DNA from: VXYL01 sp965199875
Lineage (GTDB): Bacteria > Pseudomonadota > Gammaproteobacteria > Pseudomonadales > Azotimanducaceae
Direction of reading: 5' to 3'
DNA length: 64,000 nucleotides
Assembly (NCBI GenBank): GCA_965199875.1
Contig: OZ241346.1
Coordinates: 1,426,001-1,490,000 of the forward strand
Shown in pieces: positions 43,366 to 52,869 of the stretch. The notes under the pieces were generated by a model, which was not told where the DNA came from, searched no databases, and worked only from the letters and a program-made list of their open reading frames with translations. A program made the translations under genes and the position numbers. How positions within the stretch are numbered: position 1 is the stretch's first letter; each line of letters opens with the position of its first letter.

Positions 43366-45285
43366 ATGTTCACGGAGTTCGTCGAGGCGCTGAGCAGCCG
43401 CCAGAAGCAGGCGGTCGCCTTCGCCATCGATGCCTTGATGCTGCCGTTCGCGCTCTGGTGCGCCCTGACGCTGCGCCACGGGCACTGGCACCTCGACTGG
43501 CTTCAGTTCTGGCCGGCCTTCGCGGTGGCCTTGGCCGGCGTGCCGCTGTTCGCCCACTTGGGGCTCTATCGGCACGTGATTCGGCACATGGGCCGGAAGG
43601 CCGTGGAGGCGATCTTCTGGGGCATCACCATCACCACCTTGGCGCTGGCCGCCGTGGTCTACATGGCCGGGCTGGCCGACGTGCCGCGCTCGGCGCTGGT
43701 GATCTTCTGGCTGCTTTCCTTCTTCTACGTCGGCACGACGCGCTTCCTCGTCCGCCGCTACGCCGAGTCGGTGGTGCAGGGCAACCTGGCGCGCAAGCCG
43801 GTGGCGATCTACGGCGCCGGAGCGGCCGGCGCCTACCTTGCCTACCAGCTGGAGCGGGGCAGCGAATACCGCCCGGTGGCCTTCGTCGACGACGACAAGG
43901 ACAAGCACGGGGTGATGGTGCATGGGCTGCCGGTCCATCCGGTGGAAGCGCTGACGACGCTGGTGCCGGAGCACGTCATCGGGCAGGTGCTGATCGCCAT
44001 ACCGTCGGCATCGTCCGAACAGCGCCGCCGCATCATCGAGACCTTGGAGCCGTATCCGGTACACGTGCGCCTGATTCCGGACGTGGACACCATCGTCTCT
44101 GGCGTCGGCACGGTGACGGACATCCGCGACGTCGACATCGAAGACCTGCTGGGGCGAGACGAAGTGGAACCGCTGCCGCACCTGCTGGCCGGTTCGGTGG
44201 CCGGGCGCTCGGTGCTGGTGACCGGCGCTGGCGGTTCCATTGGCGGTGCGCTGTGTCGGCAGATTCTCGGCTTGCGCCCGCGCCGGCTGGTCGTCCTCGA
44301 CCAAACCGAGTACTCGCTGTTCCAGGTGAAGAACGAGCTGGCGAACCTGCGCCAACGCGGCGAGCAGGCCAGCGCGCCGGTGATCGCCGTGCTCGGCTCG
44401 GTGCTGGACCGCGCCTTGATGGAGCGCACGATGCGGTGCCACGGCATCGAGACCGTCTACCACGCCGCCGCCTACAAGCACGTCGATCTGGTGGAGCACA
44501 ACGCCATCCAGGGCATCAAGAACAACACCTTCGGCACGCTGCGCACGGCGCAGGCCGCCATCGCCGCGGGCGTCGGGAACTTCATCCTGATCTCCACCGA
44601 CAAGGCGGTGCGCACGCGCAACTTCATGGGCGCCAGCAAGCGGCTGGCCGAGATGGTGCTGCAGGCGCTGCAGGAGCAAACCGCCAGCACCCGCTTCGCC
44701 ACCGTGCGCTTCGGCAACGTGCTGATCTCCTCCGGTTCCGTGGTGCCGTTGTTCCTGGAGCAGATCGACCAGGGCGGCCCGGTCACGGTGCGGCATCCCG
44801 AAGCCAGCCGCTATTTCATGACCATCTCGGAAGCCGCCCAGCTGGTGCTGCAGGCGGGCAGCATGGCCAAGGGCGGCGACATCTTCCTGCTCGACATGGG
44901 CAAGCCGGTGAACATCCTCGAACTGGCCAAGAAGATCATCCGCCTGAAGGGCCGCGGGGTGCGCGACGAGGGGCACCCTCACGGCGACATCGAAATCCGC
45001 CTCACCGGCTTGCAGCCGGGCGAAAAGCTGAGCGAAGAACTGCTGGCGAGCGAGTCCGCTTTCGGCACCGAGCACCGCAAGATCATGCGCGCCGAAGAGC
45101 CGCATCCGCCTTGGCGGGAACTCGGCCCGGCGCTCGAACAGCTGGAGCAAGCCTGCGACGACTTCGACGAGCAGGCCATCATAGCCTCCATCGAAAGCCT
45201 GCTTGACGGCGCCGTGCTCCTTGAACCGCCAACCGACGCGCCCCAAAGCGGCGTGGTAATCCCGTTGCCGGCGCGGGAGCGCTAG
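43366..45285 (+). CDS. WbpM/FlaA1-type UDP-GlcNAc 4,6-dehydratase, membrane-bound
   Basis: A 639-residue polysaccharide-synthesis protein. Four hydrophobic segments occupy the first ~130 residues, then a CoA-binding-like Rossmann domain (VAIYGAGAAGAYLAYQLE) and an SDR domain (VLVTGAGGSIGGALCRQIL). The catalytic region ISTDKAV and FMGASKRLAEMV shows Met in place of the usual Tyr, as in WbpM/FlaA1 dehydratases. It converts UDP-GlcNAc to the 4-keto-6-deoxy sugar used for O-antigen or capsule. The name wbpM would fit, but orthology is not proven from sequence alone. A 188-base gap without genes follows. Confidence 0.88.
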   Translation: MFTEFVEALSSRQKQAVAFAIDALMLPFALWCALTLRHGHWHLDWLQFWPAFAVALAGVPLFAHLGLYRHVIRHMGRKAVEAIFWGITITTLALAAVVYMAGLADVPRSALVIFWLLSFFYVGTTRFLVRRYAESVVQGNLARKPVAIYGAGAAGAYLAYQLERGSEYRPVAFVDDDKDKHGVMVHGLPVHPVEALTTLVPEHVIGQVLIAIPSASSEQRRRIIETLEPYPVHVRLIPDVDTIVSGVGTVTDIRDVDIEDLLGRDEVEPLPHLLAGSVAGRSVLVTGAGGSIGGALCRQILGLRPRRLVVLDQTEYSLFQVKNELANLRQRGEQASAPVIAVLGSVLDRALMERTMRCHGIETVYHAAAYKHVDLVEHNAIQGIKNNTFGTLRTAQAAIAAGVGNFILISTDKAVRTRNFMGASKRLAEMVLQALQEQTASTRFATVRFGNVLISSGSVVPLFLEQIDQGGPVTVRHPEASRYFMTISEAAQLVLQAGSMAKGGDIFLLDMGKPVNILELAKKIIRLKGRGVRDEGHPHGDIEIRLTGLQPGEKLSEELLASESAFGTEHRKIMRAEEPHPPWRELGPALEQLEQACDDFDEQAIIASIESLLDGAVLLEPPTDAPQSGVVIPLPARER

Positions 45286-45473
45286 AGCGTACCGCTTCCG
45301 AATCAATATGCGTCTCGACGGCGCCAGCCCCGTCGCTGGGAACAAGCGCACGTCGTGCTGCGGGACGGTACATTCTCGTCTTGGGCATGCCGAAGCGACG
45401 CCGGGACGGTCTGCCATTTGCCACGTCAATTCGCAAACGGGCCGCTAGGCCGAAGCGCGGGCAGGGGCGGCGG

Positions 45474-48400
45474 TCAGGACCCCATGCTCAACAGTTCGGC
45501 GTTGCCGCCGGTGGCGGAGGTGTTCCAGGTGAGCGTCCGCTCGACGGCGAATCGCGGCAGGTAGTTCGGCCCGCCCGCCTTCGGGCCGGTGCCGGACAGC
45601 CCTTCGCCGCCGAAGGGCTGCACGCCGACGACGGCGCCCACCATGTCGCGATTGACGTAGGTGTTGCCCGCCTTTACCTGGTCGATGATCGCCCTCGCCC
45701 GGCTCTCGATCCGCGAGTGGATGCCGAGCGTCAAGCCATAGCCGGCGCTGCGGATGTCTGCGAGCACGGCGTCGACGTCCGCCGCCCGGAAACGCGCCAG
45801 ATGCAAGACGGGGCCGAAGTGTTCGGCGTCGAGGTCCCGGATCGAGCCCACCGCCACCAGCGCCGGGCCGACGAAGGCCCCGTGCAAGCCCTTGGGCACG
45901 TCGCACTGGTGGACGATGCGCCCGCGCATGGCGTCGAGGTGTCGATTGAGGCGCACCAGGGCGTCTTCGTCGATCACCGGGCCGACGTCGGTGGCGGGGT
46001 CGGCCGGGTCGCCGATGGTCAGCGTCCGCATCGCGCCCACCACCAGCTCCTGCACCCGCTCGGCGATTTCCTCCTGCACGTAGAGCACGCGCAGCGCGGA
46101 ACAGCGTTGTCCGGCGGAGCGGAACGAAGAGGCCATCACGTCGTCCACTACTTGCTCGGGCAAGGCGGAGGAGTCGACGATCATCGCGTTCTGGCCGCCG
46201 GTCTCGGCGATGAACGGCACGATGGGGCCGTGCTTGCCGGCCAGCGTCCGTTCGATGCGCTTGGCGGTGGCGGTGGAGCCGGTGAACGCAACGCCGGCGA
46301 TGCGCGGATCGGCAACCAGCGCCGCTCCGGTTTCGGCGCCCCCAAGGGCCAGCCTCACGACGCCTTCGGGCATGCCGGCTTCGTGCATCAGCTGCACGGC
46401 CACGGCGGCGATGGTCGGCGTTTGCGGCGCGCTCTTCGCCACCACCGCGTTGCCGGCGGCCAGCGCTGCCGCCACCTGTCCGGTGAAGATGGCGAGGGGA
46501 AAGTTCCACGGCGAAATGCAGGCGAAGACGCCGCGCCCGTGCAGGGCGATGGTGTTGGACTCTCCGGTGGGGCCCGGAAGAACCTCCGCCTCGGCGAACA
46601 GGCGCGCGCACTGCACGCCGTAGTAGCGGCAGAAGTCCGCCGCTTCGCGCACTTCCGCGATGGCGTCCTGCAACGTCTTGCCCGCCTCCTTGGCCAGCAG
46701 GGCGACGAACCGCGCCCGATTCGCCTCGAGGGCGTCCGCAAGCGCATCGAGGCACTGGCGTCGGAACCCCGCGCTGGTCGCCTGCCAGTGCATAAACGCC
46801 GCCTCCGCTTGGCCGACCAGCGCTTCGACGTCGCTCGTTTCGCCCACGATCAGCTCGTCGTCGCAGCATTCGGCGGCGGCCAGCAACGCCTGCACTTCGT
46901 CGCGGTCGCCAAGGTCCAGGCCACGCGAGTTGCGGCGGGTGGTGCCGAACAAGCGCTCGGGCAGCGGAATGCGCGGATGCGGCTCGGGGTCCGCAGCTGC
47001 CTCGGCCAGAGGATCGCCCACCGCTTCCGCAGCCGGCACCCGGTCGTTCAGAAAGCGGTTGACGAACGACGAGTTGGCGCCGTTCTCCAACAGCCGGCGC
47101 ACCAGATAGGCCAGGAGGTCCCGATGCGCGCCCACCGGCGCGTAGACCCGCACCAGCGGCAGGTTGTCGAATCGACGCCGCGCTTCGTCGTACAGCAGCT
47201 CGCCCATGCCGTGCAGCCGCTGGCACTCGAACGCCGCGCCGCTTCTGGCGCCGAGTTCCAGCACCGCGGCCAGCGTGTGCGCGTTGTGCGTGGCGAACTG
47301 CGGATACAGGTTGCCAGCCTGGAACAGCCGCGCCGCGCAGCCAAGGTAGGCGACGTCGGTGAACGCCTTGCGCGTGTACACCGGATAGCCGGCGAGCCCT
47401 TCCACCTGGCTGCGCTTGATCTCCGCATCCCAGTAGGCGCCCTTGACCAGGCGCACGTTGATCGGGCGGCGCTGGCCAGCCAGCCAGTCGAGCACCGCCG
47501 GCGCCCGCTTGGAGTAGGCCTGCACGGCAAGGCCGAGGCCGTCCCAGTGCCGCAGCTGCGGGGCATTCGCCAGCACCTCGAAGACTTCCAGGGAGAGTTC
47601 CAGCCGTTCGGCTTCTTCGGCGTCGATGGTGAGCGGCACGCCCCGAGCCGCCGCTTCGCCAGCCAGGTCGAGCGCCACCGCGCCGAGTTCCGCCAGGACG
47701 CGCGGGCGTTGCAGCGGCTCGAAGCGCGGATGCAGCGCCGACAGCTTGATCGAGATGCTCGATGCGGTCTGCGCCGTTTCACCCTTGCCCGCCTCGCCCG
47801 CTTGGCCCACCGCACGGATGGCATGCCGGTAGGCGTCGGCGTAGCGCTCGGCATCGGCGCCGGTGCGCGCCCCTTCGCCCAGCATGTCGAAGGAGCAGGG
47901 CGTGGCACCGGCCCGCGCCAACGCCTCCTCGATGGTGCGTCCAAGCACGAACTCCGCGGCGAGAATGCGCACCGCCCTGGACATCGCGGCGCGTACCACG
48001 GTTTCGCCCAAGCGCCCGGTCAGGCGGTTGATCCAGCCGCCGATGTCGTCGGTCAAGTCGTCGCTCAAACCAACCACCTTGCCGGTGAGCAGCAGCGCCC
48101 AGGTCGAGGCGTTGAGAAACAGCGAGTCGGTGCGCCCGAGATGCGCGGCCCAGTCGGCGCTGGCGATCTTCTCCGCGATCAGCGCCTGTGCCGTGCCGTC
48201 GTCGGGAATGCGCAGCAGCGCTTCGCTGATGCACATGAGCGCGATGCCTTCTTCGTTGGAAAGGCCGAACTCCGCCAGGAAGAGATCGAGAATCGAGCGT
48301 TCCGCGGCGCGTGCTCGGCAGCCGGCCACCAGTTCTTCGGCGCGGCGCAGAATGCGCCGGTGTTCGGCTTCGACAAACGGCGTTTCCGCCAGTCGGGCGG

Positions 48401-48485
48401 CCACCGCTTCGCTTTCGGTCTGCCTGCCGGCCGCGACGACGGCGTTGCGGAGATCGGCCCGGGGCTTCGCTTGTGTCGCGGTCAT
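45474..48485 (-). CDS. putA: Bifunctional proline dehydrogenase / glutamate-semialdehyde dehydrogenase
   Basis: A 1003-residue PutA of the short type (no N-terminal ribbon-helix-helix repressor domain, hence catalytic only). The proline dehydrogenase barrel has SIKLSALHPRFEP and INVRLVKGAYWDAEIKRSQ; the aldehyde dehydrogenase part has ISPWNFPLAIFTGQ, FTGST, a catalytic Glu in FIAETGGQNAM and the Cys in SAGQRCSALR. It oxidises proline to glutamate with FAD and NAD and channels the intermediate. Starts at ATG 48485. It stands alone, 54 bases upstream of the FAD dehydrogenase end and in the same direction. Confidence 0.95.
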   Translation of the reverse strand: MTATQAKPRADLRNAVVAAGRQTESEAVAARLAETPFVEAEHRRILRRAEELVAGCRARAAERSILDLFLAEFGLSNEEGIALMCISEALLRIPDDGTAQALIAEKIASADWAAHLGRTDSLFLNASTWALLLTGKVVGLSDDLTDDIGGWINRLTGRLGETVVRAAMSRAVRILAAEFVLGRTIEEALARAGATPCSFDMLGEGARTGADAERYADAYRHAIRAVGQAGEAGKGETAQTASSISIKLSALHPRFEPLQRPRVLAELGAVALDLAGEAAARGVPLTIDAEEAERLELSLEVFEVLANAPQLRHWDGLGLAVQAYSKRAPAVLDWLAGQRRPINVRLVKGAYWDAEIKRSQVEGLAGYPVYTRKAFTDVAYLGCAARLFQAGNLYPQFATHNAHTLAAVLELGARSGAAFECQRLHGMGELLYDEARRRFDNLPLVRVYAPVGAHRDLLAYLVRRLLENGANSSFVNRFLNDRVPAAEAVGDPLAEAAADPEPHPRIPLPERLFGTTRRNSRGLDLGDRDEVQALLAAAECCDDELIVGETSDVEALVGQAEAAFMHWQATSAGFRRQCLDALADALEANRARFVALLAKEAGKTLQDAIAEVREAADFCRYYGVQCARLFAEAEVLPGPTGESNTIALHGRGVFACISPWNFPLAIFTGQVAAALAAGNAVVAKSAPQTPTIAAVAVQLMHEAGMPEGVVRLALGGAETGAALVADPRIAGVAFTGSTATAKRIERTLAGKHGPIVPFIAETGGQNAMIVDSSALPEQVVDDVMASSFRSAGQRCSALRVLYVQEEIAERVQELVVGAMRTLTIGDPADPATDVGPVIDEDALVRLNRHLDAMRGRIVHQCDVPKGLHGAFVGPALVAVGSIRDLDAEHFGPVLHLARFRAADVDAVLADIRSAGYGLTLGIHSRIESRARAIIDQVKAGNTYVNRDMVGAVVGVQPFGGEGLSGTGPKAGGPNYLPRFAVERTLTWNTSATGGNAELLSMGS

Positions 48486-48539
48486 GAGTCGCCGGATCGT
48501 CTCGCTCGCCGTTCGGAAGTTGCTGCCGGCTGCGCCAGA

Positions 48540-50018
48540 CTAACCCGCCGCAGCCGCGTTCCCCGCCGCGCGGCCGAACACGGCTCCGGAAGTCAGTCCG
48601 CTGCCGCCGGGATAGTTGAAGTAGAACAGCCCGCCGACCAGCTCGCCGGCGGCGAACAGTCCAGGGACGGGCGCGCCATCTTCGCCAAGCACCCGGGCCG
48701 CCGCGTCCACGGCCAGGCCGCCGAAGGTGAAGGTGATGCCGCAGGTGACGCCGTAGGCCTCGAACGGCGGCGTGTCCAGGCGGTTCGCCCAGTTGGACTT
48801 CGGCACCGCCAGGCCCGCAGCGGCCCGGCCGTCCTTCACCGCCGGGTCGAAGGGCGTGTCGACGTCGACGGCGCTGTTGAAGGAGGCGACCTCCGCGCTC
48901 AGCACGCCGGCATCCATGCCGGGCATCTTGCTGGCGAGTTCCTCGATGCTGTCGGCAATGGCCTTGGTCGCCTGGCGAATCCGGTACTCGTCGCGCAGCA
49001 GATGCGCCACCTTGGCGTCGAAGATCTGCCACGCGCACTGGCCGGGCTGGCGCAGAATCTCGCCGCCGTAGCGGGCGTAGGTGTAGTTGCGGAAGTCCGC
49101 GCCTTCGTCCACGAAGCGACGCCCTTGGCCGTTGACGAGAATGCCGAGCGGATACGAGTGCTTCTGGAAGTTGTCGCCCACGTCCAGGTCGCCGAACTCC
49201 GGCGCGTTCATGTCCCAGGCGACGGCGTGGCAGCCGGACCAGTTGCCCCGCGTGGCGGCGCCGAGCTCCACCGCCATGCGAATGCCGTCGCCAGTGTTGA
49301 AGCGGGTGCCGCGCACCTTGGCCAACTCCCAGCCGGGGCCCAGATAGCGGGTTCGCCAAGCCGGATTGGACTCGAAACCGCCACAGGCCAGCACCACCGC
49401 GTCGGCGCGCAGCGTTTCTTCGTCGCTGCCCACGCCCACCTCGAGACCATGCCGGGTGCGCCGCAGCGTCCGCGCTCGAACTCCGTAGCGGATGTCCACG
49501 TCGGCTTTGCTGGCGATTCGGGCAAGACTGTCCACCAGCCCCGGGCCGCCGCCCCAGGCTTCGACGACGAGGCCGCCCCAGAAGCGCGCTCTGCCGTCCA
49601 CCTCGAAGGACTGTCTGCCGTACAGCGGCAGAAAACGCACGCCCTGGCCGCGCATCCAGCGCAAAGTGTCGAAGCTCGACTCGACCAGCCGCTCGGCGAG
49701 GTCCGGATCGCTCCGGTACTGCGTCAGCCGACCTAGATCGTCGTAGAACTGCTCTCGGCCGTAGGCGCCGAAGTCCGCCCGTTCGAGCTCCTGCGCAGTC
49801 AGCTCCGGCATCAGCTGCCGAAGGTCCTCGACGCCGTTGTAGACCGTGCGCATGGCGCCGGCGGTGAAGCGGGAGTTGCCGCCACGCAGCTCGAACGGCG
49901 CGCGTTCCAGCACCACCACCTCGGCGCCGGCTTCGCCGGCGGCGATGGCGGCGTTCAAGGCCGCATTGCCACCGCCGACCACCACCACGCGACGACCGCG
50001 GCGGTGCGAGGGCTTCAA
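48540..50018 (-). CDS. FAD-dependent dehydrogenase (tricarballylate dehydrogenase/fumarate reductase flavoprotein type)
   Basis: A 492-residue flavoprotein: VVVVGGGNAALNAAIAAGEAG for FAD binding, DAVVLACGGFESNP, and the C-terminal FNYPGGSGLTSGAVFGR loop. It resembles TcuA and fumarate reductase flavoproteins that oxidise or reduce dicarboxylates and tricarboxylates. The TTG start at 50018 overlaps the stop of the CoA-transferase gene (TTGA), implying coupled translation; an in-frame GTG nine codons later is possible but would remove the first residues of the FAD motif. With the CoA transferase it may degrade an organic acid. Substrate unknown. Confidence 0.85.
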   Translation of the reverse strand: MKPSHRRGRRVVVVGGGNAALNAAIAAGEAGAEVVVLERAPFELRGGNSRFTAGAMRTVYNGVEDLRQLMPELTAQELERADFGAYGREQFYDDLGRLTQYRSDPDLAERLVESSFDTLRWMRGQGVRFLPLYGRQSFEVDGRARFWGGLVVEAWGGGPGLVDSLARIASKADVDIRYGVRARTLRRTRHGLEVGVGSDEETLRADAVVLACGGFESNPAWRTRYLGPGWELAKVRGTRFNTGDGIRMAVELGAATRGNWSGCHAVAWDMNAPEFGDLDVGDNFQKHSYPLGILVNGQGRRFVDEGADFRNYTYARYGGEILRQPGQCAWQIFDAKVAHLLRDEYRIRQATKAIADSIEELASKMPGMDAGVLSAEVASFNSAVDVDTPFDPAVKDGRAAAGLAVPKSNWANRLDTPPFEAYGVTCGITFTFGGLAVDAAARVLGEDGAPVPGLFAAGELVGGLFYFNYPGGSGLTSGAVFGRAAGNAAAAG

Positions 50019-51226
50019 CCGAGCACCCCTTGGCGTTCCAGCTCGGCAATCGCGGCTTCGTCGTAGCCCAGTTCGGCGAGTACTTCCGCGCCGTGCTCGC
50101 CGAGCCTCGGCGGCGGGCGGCTGGGCGTCGCCGGCGCTTCGTCGACGGTGAATCCCGCGCCGACGAAGCGCAGCGCGCCGTCCGGCGTTCCGGGCACGTC
50201 GTCGAGTTCGGCGAGGGTGCCGCGGTGGGCGAACTGCGGGTTGCGCAGCACCTCCTCCGGCCCTTTCAGCTGGCCGCAGGGCACGCCGGCGGCGGTGAGC
50301 ACGGCATCCCAGTGTGCGGCGCTGTCGGTCAGGAAGTGCTCGGCGAAGCGACGCCGCAGTTCCGCCCGGTTCTGCCGCGCCGCCTGCTCGCTGGCGAAGA
50401 GCGGGTCGGCCAGCAGGTCTTCCCGGCGCACCGCCTTGGCCAGGCGCTGAAACAAGCGGTGGGTGTTGGCGTTCACCAGCAGCGTGCCGTCCGTGGTGGC
50501 GAAGGTGCCGGCGGAGCCGGCCTGGGCCAGGGGATTGGCGCCGACGCGCCGCTGCACCCGGCCGGTGGCCAGATAGTTGTAGTAGTTGAGGCCCATCAGC
50601 GCGACGCAGCTTTCCAGCATGGAGACGTCGATGAACGCGCCTTGGCCGCTGCGCTGCCGGCGCAGCAACGCCGCGTTGATGGCCGAACAAGCGACCATTG
50701 CGGTGCCGGCGTCCGCCACCGCGAAGCCAACCCGCGCCGGCTGCTCCGGAGTGCCGGTGGCCAGCAGCATGCCGGATTCGCCTTGAATCAAATGGTCGTA
50801 GGCCGGCCGGTCGCTCGCCGGCCCGCTTTGCCCGTAGCCGGAGATGGCGCAGTAGACGAGGTCCGGCTTCACGGCGCGCAGGGTCTCGTAGCCAATGCCC
50901 AGTCGATCGGGCGTGCCCGGGCGCATGTTGTGCAGCGCGACGTCGGCGCTGGCAACGAGGGCATGCACGGCCTTCAGCCCGGCCGCGCTCTTCAGATCAA
51001 TGGCCAGCGAGCGCTTGTTGGCGTTCTGCCCCAGGAACGCCGGCGGCAGGCCCTCGGCATGGCCGCCGCGCATCTGTTCGCCGCTGCCGGGAGCTTCCAC
51101 CTTCACCACGTCCGCGCCCATCAGCGCCAGCTGGTAGGCGCACAAGGGCCCGGCGTGAACGTGGGTGAAGTCCACCACGCGAATGCCGTGCAGAAGATCC
51201 ACGGGCGGCTTGGCGGCGCGCGGCAT
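50015..51226 (-). CDS. Family III CoA-transferase (CaiB/BaiF/Frc type)
   Basis: A 403-residue class III CoA-transferase: GIRVVDFTHVHAGPLCAYQL, the substrate-binding aspartate region ADVALHNMRPGTPDRLGIGY, and CAISGYGQSGP. It moves CoA between carboxylic acids. ATG 51226 has the ribosome binding site GAGGAG upstream. It is translationally coupled to the FAD dehydrogenase, so the two probably catalyse successive steps. Specificity is not predictable from sequence. Confidence 0.9.
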   Translation of the reverse strand: MPRAAKPPVDLLHGIRVVDFTHVHAGPLCAYQLALMGADVVKVEAPGSGEQMRGGHAEGLPPAFLGQNANKRSLAIDLKSAAGLKAVHALVASADVALHNMRPGTPDRLGIGYETLRAVKPDLVYCAISGYGQSGPASDRPAYDHLIQGESGMLLATGTPEQPARVGFAVADAGTAMVACSAINAALLRRQRSGQGAFIDVSMLESCVALMGLNYYNYLATGRVQRRVGANPLAQAGSAGTFATTDGTLLVNANTHRLFQRLAKAVRREDLLADPLFASEQAARQNRAELRRRFAEHFLTDSAAHWDAVLTAAGVPCGQLKGPEEVLRNPQFAHRGTLAELDDVPGTPDGALRFVGAGFTVDEAPATPSRPPPRLGEHGAEVLAELGYDEAAIAELERQGVLG

Positions 51227-51260
51227 GGTTCGAGCTCCTCGGCAGCGGCCCGGCGGAAGG

Positions 51261-52766
51261 CTATCGACGCTCGACCACGCGCATGTCGCGTCTCGCGCTG
51301 CCCGTCGATGATCGGGCTGGCTGTCCACTTCCCGCCGGCGCTTGTCGAGGCGCTGCCGGTTGCGTCCGACGCTCGAACGAAGGCGCTCGGGAAGCGCTGG
51401 CCGGCGCGGTGCGCTCGAATCGACGTGCGGCTGGCCGAGCCACCGTGGGTTGCGAGCGCCTTGGCGCGGCGCGGCGATCGGGGACGCGCTCGAACGTCCT
51501 CGGCCCGGCGTAGGTGCTTCGGCCCTGTTGGCGAGCCCGCGGTTGCATCTGAGTGTTCCTTGGCACCACGGTCGGCGCGGCCTCGCGTTGTCGACGGATC
51601 GCCGGACGCGCCGGGCCCGGCAGCGAGATGTCGCGCAGCGCGCGCCGTGGCGGCGCCGTGGTCCGGCGTTGCAGCCGTGGCAGCCCGCTGGCGACCACTT
51701 TGCCGGGACTGCCGCGCGCTCGTTCGCGCACTGGCGCGGAACTGCGCCGTTCCATTTGCCGGCGCTCGAAGACGCGAGCGCCGTTGTTGGCGCCGCCGGA
51801 CAGCGCTCGCAATCCGGCGCGTCTGGAATCCGCCACGGTCGCTGGCGCGTCCGGCCGCTGCTGGATCTGGTGCCGCCGTCCCGGGCGCTGCGGCTCCTGG
51901 CGGCCGCGATGCCACTGCCGCAAGCGCGGATGCGAGCGACGCAGTTTGGCGAACCGCGGGTCCAGGCGTCTCGGCGTTGCCGCTTCGCCGTGCGCTTCGG
52001 TTCTTTCCACCGTTCTGCGGCCTTGGCGCGGTGCCCGCTGGCGGTTGTCGCGCCAGCGGCGCCGATCGTGGCTGCGCTGGCGAGGCCAATAGTGCGCATG
52101 CCGGTGCCAGCGGGGCCGATAGGCGAGGTCGTAATGGTGGTAGCTCCACGGGCCGACGAAGTAGCGGTAGGGCCAAACGCCGTAGTAGTGGTAGACGTAG
52201 TAGCGGTTGGGGTCGTACATCCACACGATGCTCGGCCTAGGCGCGTGGCGGTATCCATCCCGGTAGACCGTGGTCGAACGGTAGGCCGTTTTGGCGACGG
52301 ACAGCGTTTGCGGCCTAGGTTCCAGCACCGCGACCAGAGTGTCCACGGTAACGGCGCCGCCGACGTCGAGCAGCCATGCCCCGGCCAGGTCTTCGTCCGG
52401 CGCTGGAATGCGCACCTCGAACCAGTCGTCGCCGCTGCCGGTCGGCACAGCCACCTTGCCGGAACGCCACTCCAGCACCAGCAGTTCCGCGTGGCTGTCG
52501 ACGCCGTCGGCGCGGGCGATCAGCACCACTTCGTCGAGCTGGAACTCTTCCGGCTTGAACGAAGTGCGCTCGTCGAGCAGGTCGTCCACCTTGACGATGT
52601 CGCCTTCCTGGACGCGCATGGCGTCGAGGGGAATCTCGACGCTGATGCGGTAGTCCTCCTCTTCGTGTTCGAGACCGACGACCGAGTGACCAGCAGCGCC
52701 CGTGCCGGCGCAGGCCGACAGCGTCAGCGCCGCCAAGGTGCCGCTTGCGGCAATGAGGGCTTTCAT
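51261..52766 (-). CDS. Lipoprotein with long Arg-rich tail, hypothetical
   Basis: A 501-residue protein. The signal peptide has a lipobox (LTLSAC, Cys19), then ~150 residues of an acidic beta-type domain (EEEDYRISVEIPLDAM, DDWFEVRIPAP), a Tyr/Trp/His-rich stretch (YYVYHYYGVWPYRYFVGPW) and about 290 residues of Arg/Pro/Ala/Gln-rich low complexity containing four FER motifs. Similar basic tails occur in cell-envelope proteins that touch polyanions, but I know no named family. The ATG is 34 codons of signal before the mature Cys is reached in normal spacing. The tail could partly be an overlong frame; no frame-ending signal was seen inside it. Confidence 0.6.
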   Translation of the reverse strand: MKALIAASGTLAALTLSACAGTGAAGHSVVGLEHEEEDYRISVEIPLDAMRVQEGDIVKVDDLLDERTSFKPEEFQLDEVVLIARADGVDSHAELLVLEWRSGKVAVPTGSGDDWFEVRIPAPDEDLAGAWLLDVGGAVTVDTLVAVLEPRPQTLSVAKTAYRSTTVYRDGYRHAPRPSIVWMYDPNRYYVYHYYGVWPYRYFVGPWSYHHYDLAYRPRWHRHAHYWPRQRSHDRRRWRDNRQRAPRQGRRTVERTEAHGEAATPRRLDPRFAKLRRSHPRLRQWHRGRQEPQRPGRRHQIQQRPDAPATVADSRRAGLRALSGGANNGARVFERRQMERRSSAPVRERARGSPGKVVASGLPRLQRRTTAPPRRALRDISLPGPARPAIRRQREAAPTVVPRNTQMQPRARQQGRSTYAGPRTFERVPDRRAAPRRSQPTVARPAARRFERTAPASASRAPSFERRTQPAAPRQAPAGSGQPARSSTGSARRDMRVVERR

Positions 52767-52869
52767 GGCAAGGCTCCTTCGGGCCGTTCAATACTGTCAC
52801 CTTAGCGCCGCAAAGTGAATGCAGCCTGAACGGGCGCACGACCGGTAGCGCACGCTGTACCGTAGCCGC

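Noticed and set aside
45381..49736. 1451-residue plus-strand frame opposite putA and the FAD dehydrogenase
   Set aside because: No domain is recognisable, and it spans two well-supported genes on the other strand; such long frames are expected in high-G+C DNA.
50030..52240. 736-residue plus-strand frame opposite the CoA transferase and lipoprotein
   Set aside because: The minus-strand genes have motifs, ribosome binding sites and coupled starts; the plus-strand frame has none.
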